Counted from the stretch's first letter, positions 54,057-64,000 are shown. The stretch: 64,000 nucleotides of DNA from JBKBUF01 sp046290815 (GCA_046290815.1 JBKBUF010000028.1:1-64000), one strand, 5' to 3'. Notes: generated by a model from the sequence alone, not told the origin. A program made the numbers and translations.

Positions 54057-56135
54057 TTAATTGATTTGCCTTTTTAACATTTGAGCGTTTATAGCAACTA
54101 TAATGGTACTTAAACTCATTAATACTGCACCCACAGCCGGGTTTAACACTATCCCCTGGTTGTATAATACACCTGCTGCAAGCGGAATGGCCACTATATT
54201 GTATCCAGTTGCCCAGGCCAAATTCTGAATCATTTTTTTGTGAGTTGCTTTACCGAAAAGAATAAGAGAGGCAATATCTTTTGGATTAGAATTTACAAGT
54301 ACTATGTCAGCGGTTTCAGCAGCTACATCTGTTCCTGACCCTACCGCTATACCAACATCTGCCTTTGCCAGAGCAGGTGCATCATTGATACCATCTCCGG
54401 TCATGGCTACAAACTCACCCTGATTCTGTAATTCCTTTATTTTCTCCTGTTTTTGGTGCGGTAATACATTGGCAAAGTATCCGTCCATTTTCAGCTGGTC
54501 ACTCACAGCCTTTGCTACTCTTTCATTGTCACCGGTCAGCAGAAGGTTTTTAATACCATTCTCTTTCAGTATTGAAATGGCCTGAAAAGAATCTTCGCGA
54601 ATTTCATCTGCAAAAGCCAGATAACCGGATAATTCTTCATTAACAAAAACATATACAACTGTTGCTGCACCTTCATCTAAGGATGCTTCGGGAGCTTTAA
54701 TGCCCTTATCTTTTAAATAATTAGGTCCGGTAACTTTTATATTTTTTCCGTCTACTACCCCTTCTATTCCTACACCTGGTATCGAGTTAAAATTTTCTGA
54801 TTGAGGAACACTTAAATTTAAATCCTGAGATTTTGACAGAATTCCTTTTGCTATATAATGCTCCGAATGTTGCTCTACAGCAGCTGCAAGTTGAAGAAGT
54901 TTATTTTGGCTTACCTCAGACTTTAGTGAAACAATTTTGGATAGTTGGTGGCTTCCTTTGGTGAGTGTGCCAGTTTTATCAAATACAATGGTTGTGATTT
55001 TTCGGGCATTCTCAAAAGCCGTTCTGTTTCTTATAAGCAGTCCTTTTGAAGCGGACATGGTAGTAGAGATCGCAACTACCAAAGGAACCGCAAGCCCCAA
55101 GGCATGAGGACATGAAATAACCATGACGGTAACCATCCGCTCCAAGGCAAAAACAAATTCAAACCCAAGAAGAAGCCATATGCTCAAAGTTAAAAAACCT
55201 CCTCCAAGAGCTACAAAAGTCAGGATTTTAGCTGCCCTGTCTGCCAGGTGTTGTGTCTTAGATTTCACCTTCTGAGCATCTTCAACCAGCTTTATAACCT
55301 TATTCAGATAAGTATCTTTTCCTATGTGGTCAATATTAATTTTTAATGATCCATTTCCATTTATAGATCCACCTATGGCTTTATCATCTTTAGATTTTTT
55401 AACAGGCTTACTTTCTCCTGTAAGCATACTTTCATCCAGGAAACTCTCCCCTTCTATGATAGTCCCGTCCGCAGGAATTTTTTCTCCGGGCCTTACTATT
55501 ATCAGGTCTCCTTTTGAAAGTTGTTCTACAGGTATATCTGTAACTTTCCCATCTTCCAATAAATGTGCGGTGGCAGGCATCATTTTTACCAACAGGTCAA
55601 GAGCCCGGGATGCACCCATTACAGACTTCATTTCCATCCAATGCCCTAAAAGCATTATCACTATTAAAGAGGCCATTTCCCAATAGAAATCCATTCCTTT
55701 CAGCCCTAAAGTAATTGCAAAACTATATGCCCAGGCTACTGAAATGGCAATACCTATTAAGGTCATCATGCCTGTAGCCCTCTTAGTTACTTCATCCCAA
55801 AGTCCGGAAAGAAAAGGCCAGCCACCATAAAAAAATACGAAAGTGCTTAATGCTGCTAAAACGTATCTGTCGCCTGGAAAAGTCAATTCATAGCCAAACC
55901 AGTGTTGTATCATTTCAGACAGGGCAATTATTGGCAAGGTTATGATCAGAGAAATCCAAAAACGTTTTTTAAAATCGTCTATCATATGTTCATGGTGCCC
56001 TTGATGCACACCATGCTGATCCATATGATGTTCTCCATGATGCCCATGCATGGTTTCTTCTTTCATTTGCTTTTGAAACGCTTTCGGTTCATGCTTATGA
56101 TGATGTCCTTGATGATGATTATGTTCGTGTTTCAT
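54057..56135 (-). CDS. copB: CopB-type heavy-metal P-type ATPase
   Basis: A 692-residue P1B ATPase. The N-terminus is His-rich (HNHHQGHHHKHE, then HGHHGEHHMDQHG) rather than carrying a CxxC domain. The transport motif is CPHALGLAVPL, with CPH as in CopB, plus DKTGTLTKG (phosphorylated Asp), MLTGESKPV and TGDGINDAPALAKADVG. CopB-type pumps export Cu or Ag from the cytoplasm. It lies between CusC and CusB genes in the same operon. Confidence 0.9.
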   Translation of the reverse strand: MKHEHNHHQGHHHKHEPKAFQKQMKEETMHGHHGEHHMDQHGVHQGHHEHMIDDFKKRFWISLIITLPIIALSEMIQHWFGYELTFPGDRYVLAALSTFVFFYGGWPFLSGLWDEVTKRATGMMTLIGIAISVAWAYSFAITLGLKGMDFYWEMASLIVIMLLGHWMEMKSVMGASRALDLLVKMMPATAHLLEDGKVTDIPVEQLSKGDLIIVRPGEKIPADGTIIEGESFLDESMLTGESKPVKKSKDDKAIGGSINGNGSLKINIDHIGKDTYLNKVIKLVEDAQKVKSKTQHLADRAAKILTFVALGGGFLTLSIWLLLGFEFVFALERMVTVMVISCPHALGLAVPLVVAISTTMSASKGLLIRNRTAFENARKITTIVFDKTGTLTKGSHQLSKIVSLKSEVSQNKLLQLAAAVEQHSEHYIAKGILSKSQDLNLSVPQSENFNSIPGVGIEGVVDGKNIKVTGPNYLKDKGIKAPEASLDEGAATVVYVFVNEELSGYLAFADEIREDSFQAISILKENGIKNLLLTGDNERVAKAVSDQLKMDGYFANVLPHQKQEKIKELQNQGEFVAMTGDGINDAPALAKADVGIAVGSGTDVAAETADIVLVNSNPKDIASLILFGKATHKKMIQNLAWATGYNIVAIPLAAGVLYNQGIVLNPAVGAVLMSLSTIIVAINAQMLKRQIN

Positions 56136-56152
56136 AGTTTAAAAATGATTAA

Positions 56153-57571
56153 TTATCTGCCCATTAAACGTTCCATTCCTGCAATTGCCAGGTGATTGTC
56201 CCTTATCGATGATTCTATATTGAGCTGGATATTCAATATTTGTTGCTGCATTCTTAACACTTCTTCAAAGGTTGTTCCTCCTGCCGAATATTGAGTAGTC
56301 AATATATTGATAGATTGCTGTGCCAGTTGTAACTGACCAGTGTATAACTTGTGCCTTCTAAGAGCATCATTGTTTGCTTTTCGTAGCTCCGCAAATGATA
56401 CCATAAGTTTTTGTTCAGTATCTATTTGCTGTACCCGGCTTGCCTCTTTGAGTGCTTTTGCTTCTTTAACTGAACCTTTGTATTTCCCTCGCCAGATTGG
56501 CACAGTAAAGGAAACCATGGGCATCAGCATATTTTTGCCATTCATGGAACTCACCACATCGTTGTGACCCATAGATTCCCTTGGACGGAAAATATCATAT
56601 TGAAGGCCTACGCCTAACATAGGCATCCCCATACGTTTATTCATTCTTTCCATTGACATATATGACTGCTCTTCGGCTTCCAACATCAAAATCATAGGAT
56701 TGTTTTTTTTCAAAGAATCAGGTATTTCAGCAAGTGACACTGGCGGATCTGCAAGGTAAAAGGAATCAGGTATTCCGATAGGTTCATCTGCCGGTAATCC
56801 TGTTAACTGCAAAAACTTTTCCGTTAATGGTGTTTTGGAGTCCTCCAGAAGTTCAAGATTACTTTCAAGTTCTTTTATTTCTATCTGAATTCTTAATACA
56901 TCTACCATACTCCCGGACCCTGAATCCATATTCCCCATACTACTGTTCATCCTACTCATATTTTGATTTTTGCCGGCATTCTGATTTTGTTCCATTCCGC
57001 TCATATTGCCCATACCACTTGTATTATATTTCCTCTCCACAGGAACTCTGTTATTTTGTTGCTTCATTTCAGAGATCCCTCCTTCTGAGTTTCCTCCAGC
57101 CATATACCTGGCTAAAGCTATTCGTTCTATGTTTTTCAGGATTTCAAGGTTGTGTTTTGTTATTTTTATTTCCTGTTCAAGAAAGTACAATTCGTAATAT
57201 GCCTGTTTGACTTCGAAAAACACCTGGCTCTTGGTTTCTCTGAACACTTCATATCGTGCTTTCGCCATATAGGCAGCTTCACTTTTAGCAGCACCTAATG
57301 TGCCGAACCAGGGAAACATTTGCATAGCAGAAACACTTGCCACCTGATTTCCTATAAATCTTTCCATAGGCATTAGGAAAAAGCCCATATTCACCTGAGG
57401 ATCCGGAAGACTTTTTACCTGAGATATTTTCTCTAGTTCTGATTGATACAGGTTAAATTGAGACTTAAGCAGTGGATTATTGTTTGCAGCACTTTCCAAA
57501 TATTTCTGAGGAACCTGAGCATAAACAGTAAAAGAAACTACTGTTAATATTGTGATTAATAAAGCATTCAT
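56153..57571 (-). CDS. cusC: CusC/TolC-type outer-membrane efflux protein with a Met-rich insert
   Basis: A 472-residue OEP-family protein with signal peptide (MNALLITILTVVSFTVYA) and paired long helices (YYELYFLEQEIKITKHNLEIL, VSFAELRKANNDALRRHKLYTGQLQ). Residues about 170-220 are a Met/Asn/Ser/Gly-rich insert (SGMGNMSGMEQ, NMSRMNSSMGNMD) suited to bind Cu(I) or Ag(I), and this is unusual for CusC. Its ATG overlaps the CusA stop (ATGA at 57568-57571). Confidence 0.85.
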   Translation of the reverse strand: MNALLITILTVVSFTVYAQVPQKYLESAANNNPLLKSQFNLYQSELEKISQVKSLPDPQVNMGFFLMPMERFIGNQVASVSAMQMFPWFGTLGAAKSEAAYMAKARYEVFRETKSQVFFEVKQAYYELYFLEQEIKITKHNLEILKNIERIALARYMAGGNSEGGISEMKQQNNRVPVERKYNTSGMGNMSGMEQNQNAGKNQNMSRMNSSMGNMDSGSGSMVDVLRIQIEIKELESNLELLEDSKTPLTEKFLQLTGLPADEPIGIPDSFYLADPPVSLAEIPDSLKKNNPMILMLEAEEQSYMSMERMNKRMGMPMLGVGLQYDIFRPRESMGHNDVVSSMNGKNMLMPMVSFTVPIWRGKYKGSVKEAKALKEASRVQQIDTEQKLMVSFAELRKANNDALRRHKLYTGQLQLAQQSINILTTQYSAGGTTFEEVLRMQQQILNIQLNIESSIRDNHLAIAGMERLMGR

Positions 57572-60500
57572 AATTTTTTTCCTTTCAATTTTCTTTCTTC
57601 TTTAAAAGCGAAAAGTACCAGTACCACAAACAGAGTAATTAATGCTATCGCCATCCCACCAAAAGCCGGAATAGCCATCGGAATCATTATGTCTGAACCC
57701 CTGCCTGAAGAAGTAAGCACAGGAAGTAAGGCAAGTAAGGTTGTTGCAGTGGTCATTAAACATGGCCTGATTCTCCTGTTGCCTGCTTCCAGAACCAAAG
57801 CCCTTATTTCTTGTACATTGGTTGTCTTTCTTTCTTTAAATAATTGTGTCAGGTACGTGGCAATTACAACACCATCGTCCGTAGCAATACCAAATAAGGC
57901 AATGAAACCAACCCAAACAGCAACACTAAGATTGAAGGTTCTCATCTGAAACAGGTCTCTCATGTTTGTGCCAAATACATCAAAGTTTAAAAACCACTGC
58001 TGGCCATACAACCATAGCATGAGAAAACCGCCTGAAAAGGCAATGGCGATGGCGGAAAAAATCATAAAAGAAGTAGAGGCAGAACGAAACTGAAAGTATA
58101 GAATAAGAAAAATAACAGCCAGCACAACAGGTATCACTATAGCAAGCCTTTGTTCTGCCCGAACCTGATTTTCATAACTTCCTGAAAATTTATAACTGAC
58201 TCCTGCAGGTACAACAAGTTCGCCTGAAGAAATTTTGCTTTCAATGAATCGTGAGGCATCATTTACTACGGTTACCTCTGCAAAACCTTCTTTTTTATCA
58301 AGCAATACATATCCGGTAAGAAAAGTATTTTCTCCTCTTATCATCATGGGGCCTGAACGATAATTTATTTCCGCAAGTTCTCCTAATGGAACCTGTGCAC
58401 CATTCATGGTAGGAATTAAGATTCTTCTAATGGATTCAGGATCGTCTCTGTACTCACGGGCGTACCTTGCCCTTACATTAAAACGTTCCCTTCCCTCCAC
58501 AGTAGTTGTAAGCGGCATCCCTCCTAAGGCAACCTCAATATAATGCTGAACATCGGATATATTTAATGCATATCTTGCCATGGCTCTTCTGTTCAACTCA
58601 ATTTCAAGATAAGGTTTTCCAAGACTCCTGTCCGCATAAACTGCTTCAGGTTTTACTGAAGGCACTTCTTTTAACAGTTGTTCTAAGCGAAGGCTGAAAT
58701 CCTCTATGGACTTGAGATCGGGCCCGTATACCTTAATTCCCATCGGTGCCCTCATGCCGGTTTGAAGCATTACAAGTCTGGTTTCAATAGGCTGTAATCG
58801 TGGTGCAGAAGTTAAGCCCGGAATGCCGGAAGTCACAGAAACTATTTCATTCCAGATATCATCAGGTGATTTTATGTGATTTCTCCATTGACGGAAGTAT
58901 TGCCCATCTCTATCCGGAATTAAATTATTATTTGAGTCCCTTTTAAATTGCCCATCCTTGTCAACTGCAAACCGTATGGGAAATCCATTTATGTCTGTTT
59001 TAAATTCAGGTTTGTACTGAATGATATTTTCAAACATACTGACAGGGGCAGGATCCAGGGCACTTTCAACTCGTCCGGCTTTTCCAACAACCATTTCCAC
59101 CTCAGGAATATTCTGCACCCGCATATCAAGTTGTTGCACAAATTTAAGATTGGCTTCAACACCTGAATGAGGCATTGATGTAGGCATTAACAAAAAGGAA
59201 CCTTCATCTAAAGAAGGCATAAACTCTTTGCCCATACCTGGAAAAGTATGTGTCAGTCCACTCCAGACACTTGTTGTGCGGATGTTCAAGTTTATCTGAT
59301 CAAAACCTCTTGCAACGAAACCAAATACATTGGCAAAACCTATCCAGATATTCAGACCAAGAAGGATGAGAAAGGCCGGAAACAGAAGAAATGTTCCTTT
59401 GTTTTCAAGTGCCCATATCAGAATCTTGGGATACAATACTATGAAAAGCTTAAATGTACCAAGCACCACTCCTATTACAAGGATGACAAACAGAAAATTT
59501 ATTATTAAAGAATTTTGTACTCCCAGAGGAATCCATTGTTGTGCCAAAAGCCAGCTGACAGCAATAACTATAAGTGTTATAGTAATGGTATTATAATTTC
59601 TTATGTGAAAAGATCTAAATCTGTTCAGGCTCCTATAGGATTTGGTATTTTCAGCAAGAGTATGAAAAAGGCCATTTAAGCCCAATGCAATAAGAACAAG
59701 CCCTCCCCATGGTAGAATAAACCATATCACTACACCGGACAAAGTAAGAGCAATGAACAGATACAACCTTAATTTCGGCTTATTGATTTTGGCAGAAAAC
59801 ATCCAATGTGCCAAAGCGGGTAAAATGGTTAAAGTTATTACTACAGCTGCAATAAGGGCGAAGGTTTTGGTATAGGCTAATGGAGAGAACAATTTCCCCT
59901 CAGCTGCCTGAAGTGTAAAAACCGGAACGAAGCTAATAATAGTGGTAGATACTGCTGTTATAATAGCAGAAGCCACTTCTGTGGAGGCATTATAAACAGT
60001 GGTAAGCATGGGTTGCCCCTCCGGAGCTTCATCTTTATGCCTGAGAATGTTCTCACTTAAGATGATCCCAAGGTCAACCATAGTTCCAATCGCAATGGCT
60101 ATTCCGGATAGTGCGACTATATTGGCATCTACATGAAAATAACGCATCATGATAAAGGTCATCAAAACCCCCAAGGGCAAAATAACAGAAATCATTATGG
60201 ACGCTCTCAGATGCATTACCATAATTATTATGACAATTACGGTAATAAGAATTTGCAAATTAATCGCTTCGTAAAGTGTGCCTAAAGTCTCATAGATTAA
60301 TTGAGTCCTGTCATAAAAAGGTACAATGGTTAGTTTTGATATCCTTCCATCTTCAAGTGTTTTTGAAGGCAAACCAGGAGAAATCTCAACAATTTTTTGT
60401 TTTAAGTTTTCAATTACTTTTAAGGGATTATCACCATATCGTGCTACAACCACACCTCCGACTGCTTCCACCCCACCTTTGTCAAGAAATCCATTATGTC

Positions 60501-61368
60501 CTCTCGGGGCAGGTCCTATATTCACCTGTGCAATGTCTTTGATCCTGATAGGTACGTTATTGGTAACATTTACAACAGCCTGTTCTATATCATCAAGATT
60601 TTTTACATAGCCTAAACCTCTTACATAATATTCCACCAGATTAATCTCTACTGTATTTGCCCCTACATCCTGATTACTTCCCTGTAAAGCTTGTACTACC
60701 TGCATCATTGAGATATTGTGGGCTTTTAAAGCTGCAGGATCAAGATCGACCTGGTATTCTTTTACAAATCCTCCTATTGAAGCCACCTCTGAAATTCCCT
60801 CTGCACTGGAAAGGCCAAGTTTAACATAAAAGTCCTGGATAGTCCTTAGTTCATGAGGATCCCAGCCTCCTGCAGGGTTCCCCTTTTCATCACGACCTTC
60901 CAGAGTGTACCAGTATATTTGTCCAAGTGCCGTCGCATCAGGGCCAAGTTGGGGTTGCACTTCAGCAGGTAATAAACCTGCAGGGAGTGCATTGAGTTTT
61001 TCCAAAACTCTGGATCGGCTCCAGTAATATTCTATTTCGTCATCGAATATGATGTAGATACTGGAGAATCCAAACATGGAAGTACTGCGGATGCTTTTGA
61101 CACCCGGCAAACCCAGAAGAGAAGAAGTAAGTGGATAAGTAATCTGATCCTCCACATCCTGAGGGCTTCTTCCCATCCATTCAGTAAAAACTATCTGCTG
61201 ATTTTCTCCGATATCAGGAATTGCATCTACCGCAACCGGATCTCTTGGCAGAAAATTGATGTGCCAATTAAATGGGGCAGTAATAATACCCCAGGCAATC
61301 AGAATACTGAGAAGCAAAACCATTACCAGCTTATTCTCCAGAAAATATTTTATAATTGCTTTAAGCAT
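57568..61368 (-). CDS. cusA: CusA/CzcA-type heavy-metal RND pump
   Basis: A 1266-residue inner-membrane RND transporter: start LKAIIKYFLENKLVMVLLL, then PVAVDAIPDIGENQQIVFTEW, porter domains and two sets of membrane helices with TMVDLGIILSENILRH and FGIATDDGVVIATYL. It is about 200 residues longer than E. coli CusA, with an extra hydrophobic segment near 530-700 and an Asp/Asn-rich loop (DGQFKRDSNNNLIPDRDG) near 805-825; both occur in Bacteroidota relatives. It drives proton-coupled metal export through CusB and CusC. Confidence 0.9.
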   Translation of the reverse strand: MLKAIIKYFLENKLVMVLLLSILIAWGIITAPFNWHINFLPRDPVAVDAIPDIGENQQIVFTEWMGRSPQDVEDQITYPLTSSLLGLPGVKSIRSTSMFGFSSIYIIFDDEIEYYWSRSRVLEKLNALPAGLLPAEVQPQLGPDATALGQIYWYTLEGRDEKGNPAGGWDPHELRTIQDFYVKLGLSSAEGISEVASIGGFVKEYQVDLDPAALKAHNISMMQVVQALQGSNQDVGANTVEINLVEYYVRGLGYVKNLDDIEQAVVNVTNNVPIRIKDIAQVNIGPAPRGHNGFLDKGGVEAVGGVVVARYGDNPLKVIENLKQKIVEISPGLPSKTLEDGRISKLTIVPFYDRTQLIYETLGTLYEAINLQILITVIVIIIMVMHLRASIMISVILPLGVLMTFIMMRYFHVDANIVALSGIAIAIGTMVDLGIILSENILRHKDEAPEGQPMLTTVYNASTEVASAIITAVSTTIISFVPVFTLQAAEGKLFSPLAYTKTFALIAAVVITLTILPALAHWMFSAKINKPKLRLYLFIALTLSGVVIWFILPWGGLVLIALGLNGLFHTLAENTKSYRSLNRFRSFHIRNYNTITITLIVIAVSWLLAQQWIPLGVQNSLIINFLFVILVIGVVLGTFKLFIVLYPKILIWALENKGTFLLFPAFLILLGLNIWIGFANVFGFVARGFDQINLNIRTTSVWSGLTHTFPGMGKEFMPSLDEGSFLLMPTSMPHSGVEANLKFVQQLDMRVQNIPEVEMVVGKAGRVESALDPAPVSMFENIIQYKPEFKTDINGFPIRFAVDKDGQFKRDSNNNLIPDRDGQYFRQWRNHIKSPDDIWNEIVSVTSGIPGLTSAPRLQPIETRLVMLQTGMRAPMGIKVYGPDLKSIEDFSLRLEQLLKEVPSVKPEAVYADRSLGKPYLEIELNRRAMARYALNISDVQHYIEVALGGMPLTTTVEGRERFNVRARYAREYRDDPESIRRILIPTMNGAQVPLGELAEINYRSGPMMIRGENTFLTGYVLLDKKEGFAEVTVVNDASRFIESKISSGELVVPAGVSYKFSGSYENQVRAEQRLAIVIPVVLAVIFLILYFQFRSASTSFMIFSAIAIAFSGGFLMLWLYGQQWFLNFDVFGTNMRDLFQMRTFNLSVAVWVGFIALFGIATDDGVVIATYLTQLFKERKTTNVQEIRALVLEAGNRRIRPCLMTTATTLLALLPVLTSSGRGSDIMIPMAIPAFGGMAIALITLFVVLVLFAFKEERKLKGKKL

Positions 61369-61443
61369 CAGTGTAAGAGTAAAACATTAAATTCAGTTGA
61401 TTTTCATCTTTTTCAGATGATGGTTGTCAGCAGAAAAAGTAGT

Positions 61444-61929
61444 TTAACGCAAGGTTTCTTTTACAGAACCACACTTAAGCATTTTATTTCCGAAGTAAGG
61501 ATTTCGGATTTCTTTTTGTGCAGAAAGCCAGCTCCCACCTTTGTTATTAAAAGCCATAGGACAATATTGAACATACACTTCCTGTCCTCCTGTGCCATTC
61601 AATTTTACAAGCTTACGCACACTTTCAGAAAGACTTTCAAAGTGAGTATATTGATGATTCAGATCAGGATAATTTGCAATATGCTCTAAATCTTCACGGA
61701 TGGATTTAATGAGAATATTTGTTTCTTCTTTTTTATCTGAAATCCCTTTTAGCGAAGACTGCATCTTTTTTGCTTCCTGTGATGCAATAGCTGCATCGGA
61801 TTTTACAAAAGCCTCCTTGATCTGAAAATACTGTTCCAGAACAGGTTTAATTTGGAGGTTTTGACCAATAGCCGGGAAGAATATCATTGACAATAAAAAC
61901 AGGGATATATAAGTTTTTAAAATTTTCAT
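61444..61929 (-). CDS. Exported DUF3347-type protein of the copper operon
   Basis: A 161-residue protein with signal peptide MKILKTYISLFLLSMIFFPA. The body is helical and ends YCPMAFNNKGGSWLS and IRNPYFGNKMLKCGSVKETLR, nearly the same as the end of the CusB-like protein. The paired Cys and Met suggest periplasmic copper binding. The start is the ATG at MKILKTY; a GTG 13 codons upstream is rejected. It precedes cusA by 75 bases. Confidence 0.75.
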   Translation of the reverse strand: MKILKTYISLFLLSMIFFPAIGQNLQIKPVLEQYFQIKEAFVKSDAAIASQEAKKMQSSLKGISDKKEETNILIKSIREDLEHIANYPDLNHQYTHFESLSESVRKLVKLNGTGGQEVYVQYCPMAFNNKGGSWLSAQKEIRNPYFGNKMLKCGSVKETLR

Positions 61930-62015
61930 AATAGTGATTTTTTTTGAGTTAATAGATTCATATAGCACATACAGAAATGTATTGCTAAGGAAGACTTACG
62001 GCACGCCGCATCAAA

Positions 62016-62432
62016 TCATATTATGAAAACCTGAATGAAAGTGAGGATGACTCCATTTATATCAGGAGGTGATCTGTAAAAATTACTTTTCTTGTAAAAA
62101 GTTGTAATGTTAGGAAAAGATAAATTTAAATAAACTGGTAGATGTACAACACCATAATTATCCAGCTTTAATGATGCGTGAGAATTATTATATTCTGTAT
62201 CGATGCTTAATTTCGTGATTTGATCTTTGCAGCATGAGGTAGCATCAAAAACCGGAAATTTACAATTGTTTTTATCCTGTTCTGCCTCCATACCACAACC
62301 CATACCGTCAGGTATTCCAAAATCTATGGCTGTTTTGACAACTGTTTCACCACAATAATGAACAGCCATTGTCATTTTAAGTGACAGCGCCAGCATTAGC
62401 ACAGCAAGCGATATGGATAACAGTTTTTTCAA
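62016..62432 (-). CDS. HYC_CC_PP family protein
   Basis: A 138-residue protein with signal peptide (MKKLLSISLAVLMLALSLKMTMA) and the three hallmarks of the family: VHYCGETVV near 24-32, SCCKDQ near 67, and SPPDING near 121. Members are exported and occur in copper and silver loci; the cysteines probably bind metal. Length is typical. Confidence 0.8.
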   Translation of the reverse strand: MKKLLSISLAVLMLALSLKMTMAVHYCGETVVKTAIDFGIPDGMGCGMEAEQDKNNCKFPVFDATSCCKDQITKLSIDTEYNNSHASLKLDNYGVVHLPVYLNLSFPNITTFYKKSNFYRSPPDINGVILTFIQVFII

Positions 62433-62523
62433 ATTGATAAAAATTGAATCTTATTTTGCAAAAAACTAAAATTGTGATTCATCTGCAAATGATTTAATAA
62501 TTGTTTCAAGCTGATGGTTATCA

Positions 62524-62730
62524 TTATTCTGAAATTTCAGAATTGAAACCTGCCTTTGAAACCATGTCCTGTACTTCTTTTTCATTAATATCCCCTTTAA
62601 CAGTAAGAACCTTTTCAGGGACAGATACATCCACATCCCAAGTAGCCTTTTCTAATTTATCTAGATAAGGTTTAACCTTTGCTACACATCCTGAGCATTT
62701 GATATTGGTTTTAAATTTTAATGTTTTCAC
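62524..62730 (-). CDS. CopZ-like HMA-domain metallochaperone
   Basis: A 68-residue HMA-domain protein: FKTNIKCSGCVAKVKPYLD holds the CxxC metal site, followed by the KVLTVKGDINEKEVQDMVSKAGF pattern of the ferredoxin-like fold. The Met usually two residues before the first Cys is replaced by Ile. Likely passes Cu(I) to the pumps encoded downstream. It is the promoter-proximal gene of the copper cluster. Confidence 0.85.
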   Translation of the reverse strand: MKTLKFKTNIKCSGCVAKVKPYLDKLEKATWDVDVSVPEKVLTVKGDINEKEVQDMVSKAGFNSEISE

Positions 62731-62966
62731 GGCTTTAAGTTTTCTACAAATTAACAGGATCAGAACCTTTCGTATGTTACATAATTACGGCTTTGTTTTA
62801 CAGAATTTTGAAGTTCAATTTTCAATCTTAGCAAGTTTTATCGACAGCGTGAATAATTTATTAATAGGAGCTTTTTAGGCATTTCCTCTACAAGTTCTGT
62901 AAATATGAAGATGTTTAACAAATGCTCTCTTCAACAGTTTGAATAATCATCTAATTTAAACAAAAC

Positions 62967-64000
62967 ATGAAGCTTAAAACCTTGGTTTATATTTTTACTC
63001 TTTTACAATCGATTGAAATATGTAAAGGCCAACATCCGCACGAACATCATACAGAAGATCAACATGATGTTCAAATGAATGAAATACCGTCTTTTCTTTC
63101 TGAAAATTTGCCTATGACCGTTAATGGCTCGGGGACAGCCTGGCATCCGATGAATTCTCCGATGTATATGAATTTTACCAGACTGGGCGAGTGGAATTTA
63201 ATGTTACATTACGGCATATTTCCCGTATATACCTTTCAGAATCCTCACAATCCAAAATATAGAGGTAGTAATGAATTCTTTTTGCCAACATGGGCAATGG
63301 TCATGGGAAGCAGAAAAATAGGAAAAAGAGGTTTGCTTTCCTTCAGAGGAATGTTTTCTGCAGATCCCCTTATCATGGGTGGAAGTGGTTATCCCCTGCT
63401 CTACCAAACAGGAGAAACTCATCAGAATATCCCTTTAATAGATCGTCAGCATCCTCACGACTTATTTTCAGAGCTTGCCATAGCCTATAGTCATGCTTTC
63501 TCAAATGATATTGATGGCTATGTATATTTGGGTTATCCTGGTGAACCGGCTATCGGTCCACCGGCTTTTATGCACAGGCCTTCAGGATTAAATATCCCGG
63601 ATTCACCTCTTGGCCACCACTGGCAGGACGCCACGCATATCATTTATGGAGTAGCAACTACAGGTGTCAGGTATAAAAGATTTAGGTTGGAAGGGTCTGT
63701 TTTTACAGGTAGAGAACCAAGTGAAGAAAGATTATGGTTTGACGAGCCTAGATTTGATTCATGGAGTACAAGAATAAATTACCTATTAGGTAACTCACTG
63801 GCCTTGCAAGTTTCATATAGTTATCTACATTCTCCCGAGGTACATGAACCAGAAAAAGATGTTAACAGAATTACAGCCTCTGTTCTTCATAATGTCTGGT
63901 TAAGTGAAGGAAGTGTACTTTCATCCTCCTTAGCATATGGACTGAACAGGGCATGGGACAGAGTTGAGCCTGATCAAATACTTCCATCAAATTCTATCTT
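62967..64000 (+). CDS. Exported envelope protein next to the copper operon (incomplete)
   Basis: An open frame from ATG at 62967 runs to the window edge (344 codons) with no stop. Signal peptide MKLKTLVYIFTLLQSIEICKG is followed by a His-rich stretch (HPHEHHTEDQHD) and a Met-rich stretch (HPMNSPMYMNF). The rest alternates aromatic strands (EWNLMLHYGIFPVYTFQ, LALQVSYSYLH) as in outer-membrane barrels. The His/Met bias and the divergent position suggest a copper-related envelope protein. The family is not recognised. Confidence 0.7.
   Translation, partial: MKLKTLVYIFTLLQSIEICKGQHPHEHHTEDQHDVQMNEIPSFLSENLPMTVNGSGTAWHPMNSPMYMNFTRLGEWNLMLHYGIFPVYTFQNPHNPKYRGSNEFFLPTWAMVMGSRKIGKRGLLSFRGMFSADPLIMGGSGYPLLYQTGETHQNIPLIDRQHPHDLFSELAIAYSHAFSNDIDGYVYLGYPGEPAIGPPAFMHRPSGLNIPDSPLGHHWQDATHIIYGVATTGVRYKRFRLEGSVFTGREPSEERLWFDEPRFDSWSTRINYLLGNSLALQVSYSYLHSPEVHEPEKDVNRITASVLHNVWLSEGSVLSSSLAYGLNRAWDRVEPDQILPSNSI

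Overview
The window reads as a chromosomal segment of a Bacteroidota bacterium, most likely a gliding, polymer-degrading cytophaga-type organism. The evidence is AT-rich DNA, several secreted proteins ending in type IX secretion (T9SS) C-terminal sorting domains, a SigZ-type sigma factor, DUF2024 and HYC_CC_PP family proteins, promoter -7 elements of the TAnnTTTG type, and many PAS-rich histidine kinases without partner regulators. I cannot name the genus from sequence alone.

Layout. (1) 1-6590: an accessory nucleotide-centred conflict (defence) island read on the minus strand: MazG-like pyrophosphohydrolase, small ORF, double TIR-like protein, SLOG protein, a thymine-hypermodification-type (HMUDK_hel/AGPT-Pplase) protein, a DUF1863 TIR-like protein and an Nmad2-like protein. 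A separate TIR effector follows and is cut off before its catalytic glutamate by the end of an IS21-like element at the window edge. (2) 7135-10305: Crp/Fnr regulator, HD phosphohydrolase, a fused CoaD-CoaE coenzyme A synthase and a small membrane protein. (3) 10413-17477: an RNA-repair island. A WYL regulator diverges from rtcB. Downstream of rtcB lies an array of four short RNAs sharing one helix, one of them inserted in the anticodon stem of a tRNA-like sequence. Then come a Zn-ribbon/TerD-like protein and two PolB-type nucleotidyltransferases. Two copies of one palindrome, at the rtcB promoter and just before the RNA array, suggest that the WYL protein controls both. (4) 17718-32446: large secreted T9SS cargo proteins, two of them broken (a GH5 cellulase by an in-frame TGA, an HYR protein by a frameshift). 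(5) 32901-36200: an arsenic/thiol-metal type operon with a flavoprotein, an MFS exporter, SigZ and a Cys-rich peptide, several ending in cysteines. (6) 36316-52075: an arginyltransferase-like protein, GreB, five paralogous PAS histidine kinases plus the debris of a sixth, and an acyl-CoA dehydrogenase. (7) 52286-62730: a copper/silver efflux operon (CopZ-like, HYC_CC_PP, DUF3347, CusA, CusC, CopB-type ATPase, CusB) with a divergent, incomplete envelope gene at the right edge.

The most unusual parts are the rtcB-linked RNA array with its interrupted tRNA-like RNA and shared operator, the TIR/SLOG/hypermodification island, and the bifunctional CoaD-CoaE. All function calls come from reading motifs by eye; no database search was run.
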